Assembly: GCA_011800155.1 (NCBI GenBank)
Contig: CM022377.1
Span: 1,178,001 to 1,242,000, forward strand
Length of the DNA: 64,000 nt
Reading direction: 5' to 3'
Origin: Flammulina velutipes
Taxonomy: Eukaryota; Basidiomycota; Agaricomycetes; Agaricales; Physalacriaceae
The notes beneath the pieces were generated by a model. It saw only the letters and a list, made by a program, of their open reading frames with translations, searched no databases and was not told the DNA's origin. Both the position numbers and the translations under genes were made by a program. Positions 10,793-22,395 of this stretch are shown here, piece after piece. Within the stretch, counting starts at the first letter, position 1; every line of letters starts with the position of its first letter.

Positions 10793-13700
10793 TCATAGCA
10801 TGCTACCCATCTGTCTGAATAGCTGTCCGCTCAGGGTGTGTACCAACTGCTGAGCCTCGAGTATTTCCTCCTTCGTAAGGGGCTTGCTATCATTGAGAGC
10901 GGCAGATGCTGTTCGAAGGGCATCCAGGACAGAAGTTCCCGAGGCTAGAGTCGTCTGGACACGTCGAAGTGCAGGTGGAGGTCGCGGAGAAGCAGCCCGT
11001 GGTGCTGGTTCAGTATACGAACGTTGCGGTCGTGATGGGGGACTTGGGCAGACGTATGACTCTGTACACAAGTTACAATCAGCGTCCCAAGATTTGTACA
11101 GCAGGAAAGGAAGAAACACACCTTCAGCCATCTCGAGGTCGTCGGGCATCTGCGACTGTTCAACATACATCTCTACCCCTTCGTTTTCGTCTTCCATGTC
11201 CTCTTGACTATCTGGCACTTCCCACTGGTCCTTCTCCGCCTTCTCCTGCTCTTTCTCCTCATCCACCACTACCGCCACTGACTGCGAACTTCCAGGTTCA
11301 GATGGACACGGGGTCATTAATTGACTCCGTTTGTCCTGTGGTGACTCCATAATTACACCCTCCAGCACTGGCTTTTTCTTCCTCTTCAATTTCCGCTCCC
11401 CATCTGGGTAATCTGGCGAGGAACGTTTCCGCGTCGGGGTGCCTTCATCCTCCGCCTCCTCAGCATTCATCTCCCCAATACCAACACGATGTCTGCGTCC
11501 CGTTTGCGGTGTCGTCCTCTCCTCCTCCCTGCTAGGCGTGAGGCTGAACAACCGAGCTCGGGCCTGACGGGGCGTCCAAGGCTGCGACGGACAAGAATCC
11601 GGGACGATCGATTCAGGCTATACATCAACATGCTTCTTCAGTCTTCTTTCTTCTCCAACTCTAGATGAATGAAAAACGTACGGTAAATTGCGAGGGAGGA
11701 ACGTCCCGCTCGACGTATGTCTGTCCAAGATCATGTAAAACCCGTAGACAGTTGACGATCGAAATGGGGTAGTGCCCGCGGAACTCCTCGACGTCGTGGT
11801 AGTGCTCTCGCCAGAGTTGTTCAAATGCGTTTACCGCTGTCATTTCCTTCCCGTGGGGGCGGGCCAACCCGGCTTCGCAGTAGTCTCCCATATCGAGAAG
11901 GAATTGGAGGGATGGCTCATGCACAGGTCCAATGGCTTGCATCGGCGCGCAATAGAGTCGTTCGACCTGGATAGGTATATCTTTGAGTCGGGGTTTTGCA
12001 GATCTGGGAGACTCTCACCATCCTAGCATGATAATCGACGGGGACCAATCCATCATCATCCGAAAGCCATATCTTGAGACTTCTTCGAAGACCGTGCAGT
12101 AATGGTAAAGCGGACGAAGGTTTCTGTAAGTAGTCTCCTAAGCGGTCAAAGAAGATCTTGACGCCGTCAGGTAGACCACCGGACGGCGGGGGGTAAATAG
12201 TTAAAAGTGCATCATCGATTGTTGACAGCGCATCTCTGGGAAGGTCGGGTAGTTCGATAGAGGACAGATTTACCAGCACGAGGCAATGCTTAGCGGCGGC
12301 GTCCGTTCTAGCATGAGATTAGTTTGTTTGATGTTCCTCCTTAGAGGGAAAGACTTTACAATGAAGACTCCGCCTTGAGGAGGGACGTAACCAATTCTTC
12401 CGGACGGCGAGTCTGCTGAAGAATCTGATCGAAGAAGTGTTCCCATAACCGAAGATCTTCCTTGGATATATCCCAACGCCTGGTGTAATCGTTCAGCATA
12501 TACGAAAGTCCCTCGCGGAAGAAGAGATCACTGACCCATACGATACTCGTACGAAACTAATGTGACGCTGAACATCACTCTTCTTGTCCACCGGGTCTGT
12601 ATGGCAACGTCTCGCTATAGCAGGCCATAACGCAGCAGCAGCATCTGGATAGTCAGACATCACATCCATGAATGCCGTCATAATATCGAACCCGGCGCGA
12701 TTGACATAGGGCACCAGATCGACGCACAATTCCAACCATCTCGCCCGGACTTCGTCTGTGTCCATAGACCAGGTCGCACGGAGGATGGCTTGCACCAGTT
12801 GCGTGCCGAAAGCTCGAGTATCCGTCGTCCCCGAGCATTCTTTCATCTTCTCCCACAACACTGGCAAGTAGTCCAACACGGCCACCTGACATTTCCCCTC
12901 GTCAAAGTTTGGAAGGCGGAGCAAGCCTGTCACTGAGAAGATGATCTTCCCTGTGATTGTAGAGCTGGTGGCAAAAGCTTTCTTGTTCACTGTCACTTTC
13001 ATGAGCGATTTAAAACAACATCCAAGGTCCTAGTAAACGATATGAGATCAGAATGCGGGTAGAGACAAACACGAGACACTTACCTTGAGAAGACTCGAGT
13101 TTCTGTCCATCACACTCGCAGACACAGCAGCGCACCAAATATCTAGCAGAGCAGTCCAATGACAGTCAAGTTCTGCTTCGGATAGCTGCCAGACAAATAA
13201 TGAAGATTTCGCCCTTTGCTCGGTCACAACGTCCTTGATATTCTCGTTCGTGGCCGAAAACAATGCGTCGCCAAAGAGACTTCGATGGACGAAATCCTTC
13301 GCAAGAGGAAAGTGGGTTACCGCAGGTTTGCCTTTCCCGTCGGTTCCAGCGACCTGAATGAGCGTCCGAAATATCTTGACACCTTCCGAACGTGCATCGG
13401 CAGTTCGACTGGACACCATTTTCTTCAAGATCGAAAGCGCCTGGACGATACTTTCACCGCCAGACTCTCCCTTGTCCTCGCCCCGCAGAAGGATGATCCC
13501 CATCAGCATTTCGCCAATACCGCCATGTAGCCAGTCCGCCATGAACAACGTCGCCTTGTCCAGCTTATCCTTCTTAAAATTAACGTCGTGGACATCCAAA
13601 GCATAGCTGTAAACCAAGGCGAAGCACTTCCACAGCTCATAAAATAACGGATTCGTGCGCTTCTGCTGATAAACACCAGTGAGAAGTTGCGTGAGGACCT

Positions 13701-14757
13701 GGAGTTGCATGCCGTGTGCGAATGTGCGCCAGCCGGAGAGGATGATCAAGGCCCCCACCACGGGAATCGTCCAGTATGGGCGTTCTGACCCCGTCCATTT
13801 CTCGAGATGAAGAGCAGTCTTCACTTGGCCAGCTTGGGATTGGCTGGCAGATTTGGTGGAATGGTCGTTGACGAAGTCGCATGTGGATATGGCGATCTTT
13901 GCGAATGTGCCGTGCATGGCTTGGCCGTGATCTAGCTTGATCAATGCCAGGGCTACGATGGTGCGCCCAGCTTCAATGCGAAGGTGGATGGAGGCATCCA
14001 TCAGGAGGTCGTATATTGTCCTGAAGAGTTTGGCGAACGGTAAGACGAAAGTAGCGGGATGGTCGCTTAACAGAGAGCGTATGGTCTGGGAGACGTTAGT
14101 AGGGAAACGGCGATCAGGAGAAGTACTCGCCTTGAGGCATTCTACACGAATGTCCTCGTTATCTCGAGAAAGCCCCTTCTGGAAGACGGTAGCAATGGAC
14201 GAACACGTCTGGATAAAAACCTCGGCGCACACTCTTTGGTTTCGAAACATCCATAGCAAAGCCAGCCATGTCTTGAGGTACATAGACTCTGGAATGCTGT
14301 CCGAGAGTAGGACGTCAACTACATCCTTGATTAATAGCTGGAGATGGTGCGCTGAGAAGTCTGTGAGTACAGAAGAGCAATAGGAGCAGCAAAACTCACT
14401 CTTGAACCGGTGGGAAAGCTGGGGGAACCGAATAATATATGACGCTGCTTTTGTGGCGGCGTATGGGATCCCAAAGTGAATCTTTAATGCCTCAACGGCG
14501 TCTTCCATGGGTCGTGAATCCATGTAACTTACATCTGGCTCCTCCAAATGAAGCTTAACGTCTCGGCGCAATGCGGTGGAGATAGAACCGGCATTGACCC
14601 CCAGCTGAACAATAACGGGATGTTGTTTGTCGCCGTATGAGAGTGCAGCACGAATAGTATCATTGAGAGTTTCGTATGCTGCCAAGAGTGTGTGCGGTTT
14701 GATTGAGCCTGGCTTTGTGGTCGATATGGAAATGGTGCTCAGCGAGTGCTCTGCCAT
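10793..14757 (-). CDS. Large alpha-helical repeat protein, possibly Rif1 N-terminal-like
   Basis: A long protein of roughly 1,100-1,200 residues encoded by about six exons. The first large exon (13048-14757) encodes an all-helical region of HEAT/ARM character (AAYETLNDTIRAAL, MYLKTWLALLWMFRNQ, IRIEAGRTIVALALI-type segments). Helical exons continue at 12493-13002, 11917-12279 and 11661-11942. The C-terminal ~250 residues (10793-11551) are disordered and acidic, with a basic cluster GERKLKRKKKP that could act as a nuclear signal, and end in a short predicted helix. The order of segments (RRDVKLHL, a helix pair, WLALLWMF) resembles the N-terminal domain of Rif1, a telomere and replication-timing protein, but I cannot prove homology by eye. 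It could equally be another HEAT-repeat scaffold. It is convergent with the methyltransferase gene, about 98 bp away. Confidence 0.7.
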
Positions 14758-15024
14758 GAGATTCGTAGGATGTCGTGAGTTTCCAAGGCAGTCGTGATAT
14801 TGTTAAATGGATATGTTTCGCGGTAGATGTTCACAGAGAATGAAGTACAGTCGAGCGCCACCAGGACATGAGCGCTGACCTGGTAAGTAGTCGGTGCCGA
14901 AAGTGATGATGGTGCAAGGGAGAGTGCGGGGAGCTAAAAATATGGTGTTGACGCGCGAGTCACATGGCCTTGATCCGGCGGCACAACAAAACATTCTTCT
15001 TTGCTGCACACATCGAGACTGTCC

Positions 15025-15096
15025 TGGACACTGTGAGGATTGAACTCACGACCTCACGCATGCGAAGCGTGCGCGCTACCACTGTGCCAAGTGCCC
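15025..15096 (-). tRNA. tRNA-Ala (anticodon CGC)
   Basis: The minus strand folds as a 72-nt cloverleaf. The acceptor GGGCACT pairs with AGTGTCC and includes a G3:U70 wobble, the classic alanine identity element; the discriminator is A. The D arm carries AGTGGTAGCG, the anticodon stem CACGC/GCGTG encloses loop TTCGCAT (anticodon CGC), and the T arm is GTGAG-TTCAATC-CTCAC. There is no intron. A run of four T on the transcribed strand lies about 33 nt downstream (14988-14991). Confidence 0.95.
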
Positions 15097-15199
15097 ATGG
15101 CATTGAGTGCATCTATGCTTGGTAAAATGTGTCCAATTATAATTATCAGCTAGATCGCTAGGTAAACAATAAACCAATTGCCGCCGGCGATTCCAACTC

Positions 15200-16891
15200 A
15201 TGCCTGAACTACCACTCGACATTCTACCTGGCCTCGTCTCCCAGCTGGGGCATCCTCGCCATCTATATACTGCTTGCCTCGTAAACAAGGCTTTCTATAC
15301 CTTTGCCGTCTCCGAGCTCTACAGTCGTATAGCAATCTATTCTTGGCAGAAGGAAGGCAAATTCAAGGTAAAGTGGCGCGAACACTAGCGTCGCCTTGTA
15401 TGTACTTACCATTGTGGCAAGGTCGTCCAGTTGTTTGACAGCCTTGGAAGATATCCGCGCCTTGCTAATCATGTGCTACAACTAGGTTAGGTGACCGTAC
15501 TATGCACATCGCCCCAACTAACGGCGTTACAGAGATACGTGATTTCCCAAAATCGCTCACAGGATATAACGATCTCAAGAAGGCTGTTCTGACTGGGCTC
15601 AGAAACTGCATCAATCTTCAAGCCTGCTCGTGGACTCGCGATGGGGCACTCAGTTCGGACATCTTGCGCGCCCTCCAGCCCCGCCACAATTTGGCCAAGC
15701 TCGAGATCAACGGCAATCACGAGGGAAACTACGATCCCAAACTCCTTGTGTCCTTCAACCGTCTTACTTCTCTAACGATAATCATGCCCAGCGCAGGTGT
15801 CGTTGAGGTATTACCAACCTGGTTAGATGCAACAGCAAATACTCTGACCAGCCTCACCATAATTTGTAAAGTTTGTATATTCCGCAATTCGGCTTCGTTA
15901 TCCCTAGTGTTAACCTTCTCAGGACTCTACAGTGGTGACCGACATTGTCCTGACTAAGATTGCGCCCTACCTTTGGAACTTGGACCACTTCTACATATCT
16001 GGATGTCGTAGTGTAACCCATGTCAGTATATGGCAAGTGATATCTCGCAACAAGACCGGTTTACGTGGTCTGGGACTTGAAAGTCTCTCTTCGACATTCG
16101 TGTGTTTTCACGACTGTTCAATCTGATCTTAACTAATACCTCACAGGATATGTCTGAACTGGCGACGCGATGCTGCGAATCCAAAGTTCTTCGTTCCCTG
16201 AAATCCATCACATTAACTGTAAACCCCAAAGTGCCGGTAGACGATTGGACGCTCGACGTCCTGGACCTACTTTCGACGGCTCCAGTAGAGGGTTTCCACG
16301 TATATTCCTCAGGCGCCATATTCGAGTCTACACCCTCAGCGAAGCTATGGGTGAACATGGTAACCCTCCATGGCAGGAGATTGAAGCGCTTTTCTATCCA
16401 CCGAATGCTCATCGGCTTGCAACTAATCGATGACATATGCCGTCGCTGCCGCAATCTAGAGGAACTATTCATCGTTGTGGAGCACAGCTCATTGGTGCGC
16501 GCATCCTACCAGGCTCTGATTGCCCAAGTTTTCTTATTCATTCATTTCAGCCCGACCTGTTCTCTATCTTGCCGCTGGCCAAGAAACTCAGAACCTTACA
16601 TATAAACTTCCCTCTGGAATCCTCGCAATCGACCCCGGCCGTTCTTCTCGACTACCAGGCCCTTGGTCTAGCAATGTGCTGCAGCTCCACACTTACTCAG
16701 ATTGGTGGGAATACGAGGGTGTGGCAAGTAGGTCATTTTGTTCTTACGCTCCTCCGTGTTGCTGATCATGTATCTGGAAGGTCGAGCGCGAAATTTATAC
16801 GGACGTGGATGGGGAAATTCTGCTCCAGCCGAAACTCGCTAATTATAGTAACCACGACGTTCCTGAACAGTTTCTCGTCGTTCGTACTTAA
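15200..16891 (+). CDS. F-box-like / leucine-rich-repeat protein
   Basis: The N-terminus (LPLDILPGLVSQLGHPRHLY, then CLVNKAFYTFA) matches the F-box-like opening of Agaricomycete F-box/LRR proteins, which in general recruit substrates to SCF ubiquitin ligases. Leucine-rich segments follow (LAKLEINGNH, LTSLTIIMPS, LDHFYISGCRSV, LRSLKSITLTVN, CRNLEELFIVVEHSS, KLRTLHINFPLES). Reading frames link through short introns, for example 15370-15421 and one before EIRDFPKSL at about 15535. The last exon encodes a charged tail VEREIYTDVDGEILLQPKL ending in LVVRT, a terminus I recognise from this fungal family, with stop 16889-16891. The substrate is unknown. Confidence 0.82.
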
Positions 16892-17011
16892 AGACAAATC
16901 ACAATGAAACAGGTCCTTCCTACATCTCAGCTCGACCTCAGCTTTCAAGAAATATCCTAACCTTTTCCAAGCAGATACAAGTTTCTTTCACTTTGACTTT
17001 CGCTCGTGTAA

Positions 17012-17598
17012 TCACCCACCCCCTCCACCTCGTCCCCTAGCCCTCCCACGGCCCCTTGGTGCACTACGAATTGGACGCGAGTGTAAGATATACCTAAGAA
17101 GGTATCTCAGAAGCCCCGTCGCGTCTTCTTTCTTGTATATCTTCTTACTCTGCCGGCTATACTCGGCCAGAGCAACTTCGCTCGAGAAGAGAGTGAGGGG
17201 CTGGGGGTTCTGCTTCACCGAGTAATCAACGAGGTCGCATATATTAACGAAGGTTCCCTTGATAGCCTACCGACTTGATTAGTACAGCGTCGACTCGGAA
17301 TTTGAGGAGCACGCACCGCTTTGCAGCCACCGACGGTATCTGGGATGTTCGTCAGGCGGAGCACTTGGAAAAGTGCATGCCAGGCTGTAAGATCGTTCAC
17401 GTCCTCTCCATAGGCTAGATTGAACTGCATCGCGATGGCATCGCGCAGTTCCTCCAATGCTTGATGTCGCACAGGAGAGTCGTGTTGCCAGCCTTGGGCG
17501 TTGGACATAGACCTGAACTGATCCATGGTTTCCAGTTGAGGGTCATAAGGGAATCCGTAGGTGGCAAAGAATGCTTGGATGGGAGGTACTGCAGCCAT
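17012..17598 (-). CDS. Small conserved fungal protein with RG-rich tail (unknown function)
   Basis: Two exons, joined by an intron starting GTGCGTGCTCC after GGCKA, give a protein of about 175 residues. The first exon starts MAAVPPIQAFFATYGFPYDP and contains an acidic-hydrophobic helix (LEELRDAIAMQFNLAYG) and WHALFQVL. The second begins GTFVNICDLVDYS and contains LFSSEVALAEYSRQSKKIYKKEDA, a pattern that recurs in uncharacterised basidiomycete proteins. The tail RGRGRARGRGGGGG looks like an RNA-binding RGG-type extension. No catalytic motif is visible. The spliced frame and codon pattern support a real gene; the function is unknown. Confidence 0.65.
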
Positions 17599-17803
17599 CC
17601 TAGTAAGCTCAGGCTTGGAAGTAGATAATCAGGACGTTGTGTACCAGCCAGTTCCCACCATTTATCAATGTTTCTCACACTGCAACACATGACAGCCTCA
17701 TGTTGGAAACACTCAGAATATATTCGACATTGGCGACATTTATTGACAAGCAACTTCGTTAGAATCCCACTCTTATCTACCAAACGAATAATCTTACGCA
17801 TAA

Positions 17804-18233
17804 CTACGGAGTATAACACTTGTTCCAGTGAGTACCTATATCACTATGCGTAAAATCCACTTTGGAATAGCCACGACGGGCAATGACGAGGGCACAATGA
17901 GGATGAAGAAACAACTGCCTAAGCTCTACGGAGATCCACATGACCCTGTTGGAATCATGAAGAATCCAACCATCCTTGTCCACAAGCCATGGTAAATTTG
18001 TTGTTAAATCTTCCCATACACGGACAGACTGGTCATCGGCGCCTGAGACGATCGTGGTATCGTCGGAAGAGAGTGCCACAGTAGTGACACGACCAAAATG
18101 ACCGTCTAACTGCTTCATCTGTGAACCAGAAACACCATCCCATATCCGCAAAGAATGATTGTTGGATCCTGAAACTATGCTGGTGCCGTCTTGGGATAGC
18201 GCCACAGAACGGACCGTCACCGTCTGCTGCTAA
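17804..18233 (-). pseudogene. Orphan C-terminal fragment of a NACHT-WD40 (NLR-like) protein
   Basis: The minus strand encodes the end of a WD40 domain. Two repeats are visible: SVALSQDGTSIVSGSNNHSLRIWD, then VTTVALSSDDTTIVSGADDQSVRVWE. A family-specific tail follows (WILHDSNRVMWISVELRQL, CALVIARRGYS, ending THWNKCYTP). In Agaricomycete NACHT-WD40 proteins this tail closes a chain of many repeats after an NTPase domain. Here there is no NACHT, no P-loop and no earlier repeat upstream. The WD40 frame only opens near 18233 inside a different frame that starts MDADTLLQQLFEEQDDEAE at about 18320. A short spliced gene using that start is possible, but a truncated relic is simpler. Confidence 0.65.
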
Positions 18234-18483
18234 GAGGACAGCAAGCAACGCGCCTTGTGCGCGAAGTTCCGCCTCATCATCCTGCTCTTCAAATAACTGT
18301 TGTAGCAATGTATCGGCATCCATATGACGGTAAGACGCGAAGGACGAGCGGGACAGACGTCGGCACAGCACGCGCTCATGATGTCATAAAATGATCAAAT
18401 TCTTGTTACGGGTTCCGCCCGGACCATATTTCTGAGAACACAGCCACATGACTTGGGCGGGAATATAGTCTGGACCTTACGGG

Positions 18484-19038
18484 TTGTCGTCCAGTATTAT
18501 AAGTTGTATCTTGCTGCTCCAAATGGAACGCCCGTCTCAATATTCGCTGATTTGCTCCGTCTGTCATGAAGGAAAACCTGAGATGCGGCCGCCGTGCTGG
18601 AATACAACTGCGTTACAGAGGCAGCGGATGCACACCGTCCCTTACGACTTCGTCTTTTGTCGTCCAGCTCTTCATCGTCGCCTTGCAAACACGACAAGCA
18701 ACACGATCTCAGCTACTCGAGCATGGAAGCGCCAAAAACAGAGAATCGGCGCCTGGCGTTGCCGCATCGTTTCAGCGGACGATATACTTGTCGCCAATGC
18801 CAATGGCAAGCATCTTCGCGCCTACGTTATGGAGGAAGCCCGTCGGGTGCACGACAGTATCGGCCATATCTGTGATCTGCGACCAAGTGCGACCCATCCG
18901 TCGTCCTCTTTGCGTTTTATGGCGTACCCGAGTTTATTTGAGTCTTATTTATGCATTTCCTCAATTCCTATCATTTTTATCTTCCTATTCGATTCCGATC
19001 TACATATCAACTCAAACTCAAATCGGCCGTTGGACTAG
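18484..19038 (+). pseudogene. Frameshifted partial copy of the 37.2-38.4 kb serine-rich gene
   Basis: The plus strand carries a degraded paralogue of the C-terminal third of the gene at 37179-38375. In one frame there is a serine run then PCKHDKQHDLSYSSME, matching PCKRAKFDNHRSSSLE in the intact gene. The similarity then jumps frame at about 18725 and continues as KRQKQRIGAWRCRIVSADD against GRQKQRISAWRCHVVPADD. It goes on through the AMEAARLVRDALGH-like segment to ATHPSSSLR, after which this copy runs into an unrelated tail. The upstream two thirds of the parent gene are absent. The frameshift and truncation make it a pseudogene. Confidence 0.75.
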
Positions 19039-19131
19039 TACTTAGGCCTGTGTATTGTACCTCAGAATGAATTGAGAGATGATAGAGACCAGCCATTGCG
19101 AGTACAGACCATCTACCTCAGCGCTGGGGGG

Positions 19132-20265
19132 TCAGACGAGGCGCAGCAGCGGTAGTTTAGACTGATCCGACAGCAGGGCGCCTTTCAACAGATCAAAATA
19201 CTTCTCGCCATCGGAAGACACACGTAGTGAAATTTCCTCTGGCAGCTTGTTCTCATTCCACAAAGCATGTACCCACCATTGCACGCACGCCTCCGAGTTC
19301 AGAGTAAGGGTTATTGCCTTCAGACGTGCAATATCCAATTGCGTTTCTCAAAGTGGATTCAATTAGGAAGAGGAAACCGATTTGTTGCGGAAAGGATTAT
19401 CACAATGATCTGGCAAGACACACTCCCCAACATCCAATTCATCCAAGTTAATCAAAAGGTCCACCATCTTTCTCAGCAACTCAACCTGCGCTCGATAACA
19501 CTTCCGAACCCTGAGCCTCTTCAACTGCCCCCAATCAACCACACCCGCCCCCGACGCAATCAAGGATTCGACCACCCGTGCGCTGCCTTCAAAGTTCACA
19601 TCCAGCTCCTCCAGATGTAACAACGGCCCTTCTGGGACGGGGACCCACGGGAAGGACGCAGTCAAGACTACGCCCAACGTCAACGACTTTAGATGCGGGA
19701 ATGAGCGGAGGACGGAGATCAAAGCGGCGATGGACGCGAACTCGACGTAGTCCAAGCGTAGATGGCGTAGCGGCTTCTGAATGATGCTGCATTCCCAACA
19801 CCCTGGGGCGAGTGCTGCGACGCGCCACCGGAAGGCGGACCCTGAGAAGGATTGAAGGTTAGGTAGGGAGGCGAGGAGGAGCGGGAGGGATGTGTCGTGA
19901 CATATCCATTGGTGGTTGTGTGCTGTCTTGAAGAGTAATGTCTGGATCATCTCGTTCATGGGGGAACAGTCCCCCTCCCAGACGGACTCTTCAGAATCTT
20001 CTCGGAATCCGGATTCGGCGTGGACGGTGAGTGAACGCACTAGAGGCCGTATCCATATTCGGTCAGATATTAAGCGGAGAAAACTGGAGGTGTTGCTGGC
20101 GTGGCGGGGATGATGCAGTGTGATGTCTCGGAAGAGGTGTAGGCGTGCTCTGGGAATAAATGTGCGGGAGGCGAGGGCACAGCATGCTAATGACTGAGGG
20201 TCGCTGGATAGGTTGTCGATGATAGCGTCGGTCAATTCTGGGGGTATCAGTAATGTCGAGGACAT
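19132..20265 (-). CDS. F-box-type LRR protein
   Basis: The N-terminus MSSTLLIPPELTDAIIDNLS, followed by ACCALASRTFIPRARLHLFRDI, is the F-box-like opening typical of Agaricomycetes. A leucine-rich region follows (PLVRSLTVH, LPNLQSFSGSAFRW, LRHLRLDYVEF, FPHLKSLTLGV, LLHLEELDVNF, LDELDVGECVLP). A second exon (19132 to about 19345) contributes RLKAITLTLNSEACVQWWV and ends LPLLRLV. An intron lies between about 19345 and 19385, but the exact donor is unclear: the obvious GTTTCC site does not preserve phase, so either another site is used or the gene has a small lesion. Such proteins probably act as SCF adaptors. Confidence 0.78.
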
Positions 20266-20689
20266 GTCGAGGATTATGTGGACAGACGGAAGGAGGCAGA
20301 ATAGTTGCGTTAGATATAGCGGGAGACGAAATGCCCGAATATCGGAGGGACTGGCCTAAGACTCTTTGAGGCGTAGCTGCCATATATCGGAGGACGATGT
20401 CGACCTCGAGAGGATAATGCTGTGAAGGATTAAGATCAGCACGACGGCCGCATACCACGCTACCAATGCCTTGGTGCGGACTGAGACATAGATCTAGTAT
20501 CTCCAAGTCACAACAGACGGGACTAGAGCACCGAGAGATTTACTCGACGTTACCAGCGGCGACGATCATTCAGTAAATCGTTCCATTTCGGAGTAGAGAG
20601 ATGAATGTCAAGTGTACATTCCATAGTATCTGTAAATGAATTGGGTAGTAAGATAGCTTGAACATACAATTTGTTAGAGTTTATAATGG
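20266..20689. other. Intergenic between F-box and kinase genes
   Basis: Only shadow reading frames are present. This should hold the F-box promoter and the kinase 3' UTR; nothing else was recognised. Confidence 0.45.
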
Positions 20690-22266
20690 CTATAGCTCTT
20701 GAAGCCATGGGTCTTGGAGTAGCTCCTGGGCAGAAGGACGTGCGGATGGATTCACTTGTAAGCAGCGCGTTATCAGCGAGCAGGCGCCTATAACGTCCTT
20801 TTCATCTGCCAAACAACCGGTATCACGAACACAGGTTTCGAGCGGTCGGCGCATGCGACCGAGCATGTCAAATCGCTTCATGTCTCCTATATATTTTCTC
20901 AGTGATATTCTGCTCCCGAGATAACACACATACCATCTTCCAAAAAATATTCATTACTGTTCGGATACAGTTTCAACACCGATGGCGGGATGCGTTGGCC
21001 AGTGATAACTGTTATCGACCAGAGGAGGTAGTCAACTTCAAGACCTTCTGACTTGGGATCGACGCCGGGTCGAAGAAACTCGACATGGTTAGCTCTGACA
21101 CCTTCCGCGAATAGTTTGGCTCGAGTGAGGACAGTGAACACCTTGGGAGGATGAGTAAGTCTGAAGGCTTGACGAGGATGTAATATTATTCACCAGGCAT
21201 CCAAAGGACCAGATATCAATGGTTTCGTCCCATGGCCCACCTAAGATGAGCTCTGGAGCTCGCAAAGTGAGCGGAGATAGGTGGTCGGTCGTCTGGTCAT
21301 CTAACTGTTGGGCTACGAGAAATAAGCACAGGGTCGATATTTTGAAAAAAAGCAATGGAGAATCACCGTTACTGAAATCAGCGAGCTTGAAGTCGCATGT
21401 GTCAAGCTCCGCGACAGAGGGAGCTGGGAGCGGCTGAGAGACAAACGCTTCCGTTATGGTTTTATAGGGACCTGGGAATGAGTCGTAAACGTGTGGATCG
21501 TGTTCTTCAGCCCACTGCGCGACATTCTTGTCAGTCCAGCTAGGTGCTAAGCTGACCATAATGTTATCAGGCTTGATGTCTAAGGACAAATATGGAAGAG
21601 GTTGTTCAAGATGATAGAGCACTGACCGGTGTGGGCGAATCCGCATTTGTGGACAGCAGCCATACCATGCAGCAGATGGCGCAAAATCCGTTTGGCTATT
21701 GAAATGGAGTAAGGTTGGGGGCCCCGTGTGTCCCCGAGACTGGAACGCTCAAGCTGGAGTGCTAAACAAAGGTGTTCGCCATCTTTTTCGATACCGTTGT
21801 GCTTGAAATGGGCAACGAGTTGACTGCAATGTTTGGTTTCTTCCAGTGGGAGAGCTGAAAGGCGTTGATGGATGGTGAGCTCGCGGAGTTTCTGCTCTGC
21901 GTTGAGCTGTGAAGCATATCCAGACAGAATTTTGAGGGCGACGTGACCACCAAGCCTGTGGATATGTTGAGTGACTATGTGTTATGCGTCTGTAGCATGA
22001 TTAACGTACTGCTGATCTTTTGCTAGCCATACACTAGAATTCATTCCGATCCCAAGTTTTCCCAAAAGATGAAAGCGGCCATCTGGGCCCAGTTTTTCGT
22101 AGGGCTTTCCTTGGAAAAAACCATAACCTTCCGCCGCTGACAGACCGAGGGGTTCTTCAGGAAAAGTAAATGTCGGGCAGTCAGAGTCATCTACAGCGAG
22201 AGTGGCGAATAATTTTGGCGAAGGAGAGGGGCTACGCCTAGATAGCATAGCTGCCCGTTTGAGCAT
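20690..22266 (-). CDS. SRPK-like serine/threonine protein kinase
   Basis: A CMGC-group kinase of the SR-protein-kinase type that is expanded in Agaricomycetes. The N-lobe has GRFHLLGKLGIGMNSSVWLAKD (glycine loop, partly degenerate) and GGHVALKIL (VAIK lysine). Removing a short intron near 21585-21627 restores a canonical catalytic loop HTDIKPDNIM. The magnesium motif reads ADFSNAQ, so the usual DFG/DLG glycine is serine. LRAPELILGG, WDETIDIWSFGCLV and a C-terminal R-x-SAQELLQDPWLQEL complete the fold. At least six introns are present. The ATG at 22266 starts MLKRAAMLSRRSPSPSP. It is divergent from RRP9, only 129 bp away. The DFS change may alter activity, but all other key residues are present. 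Confidence 0.88.
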
Positions 22267-22395
22267 CACAGTAAACGATGGTGTCTATTTCTCTGGGAAC
22301 TGTCAGAAAACAAGAAAGAGAATCCAGAGACATTGATCGATCAAGTAATCCGGGCCGGTATCCGCACCTTCTCCTCTGTCCAAAATTTTTCGTGA

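Noticed and set aside
21580..21650. Loss of the HRD/HTD motif in the SRPK-like kinase (frame reads YLSLDIKPDN)
   Set aside because: The apparent loss comes from reading through an intron; splicing restores HTDIKPDN.
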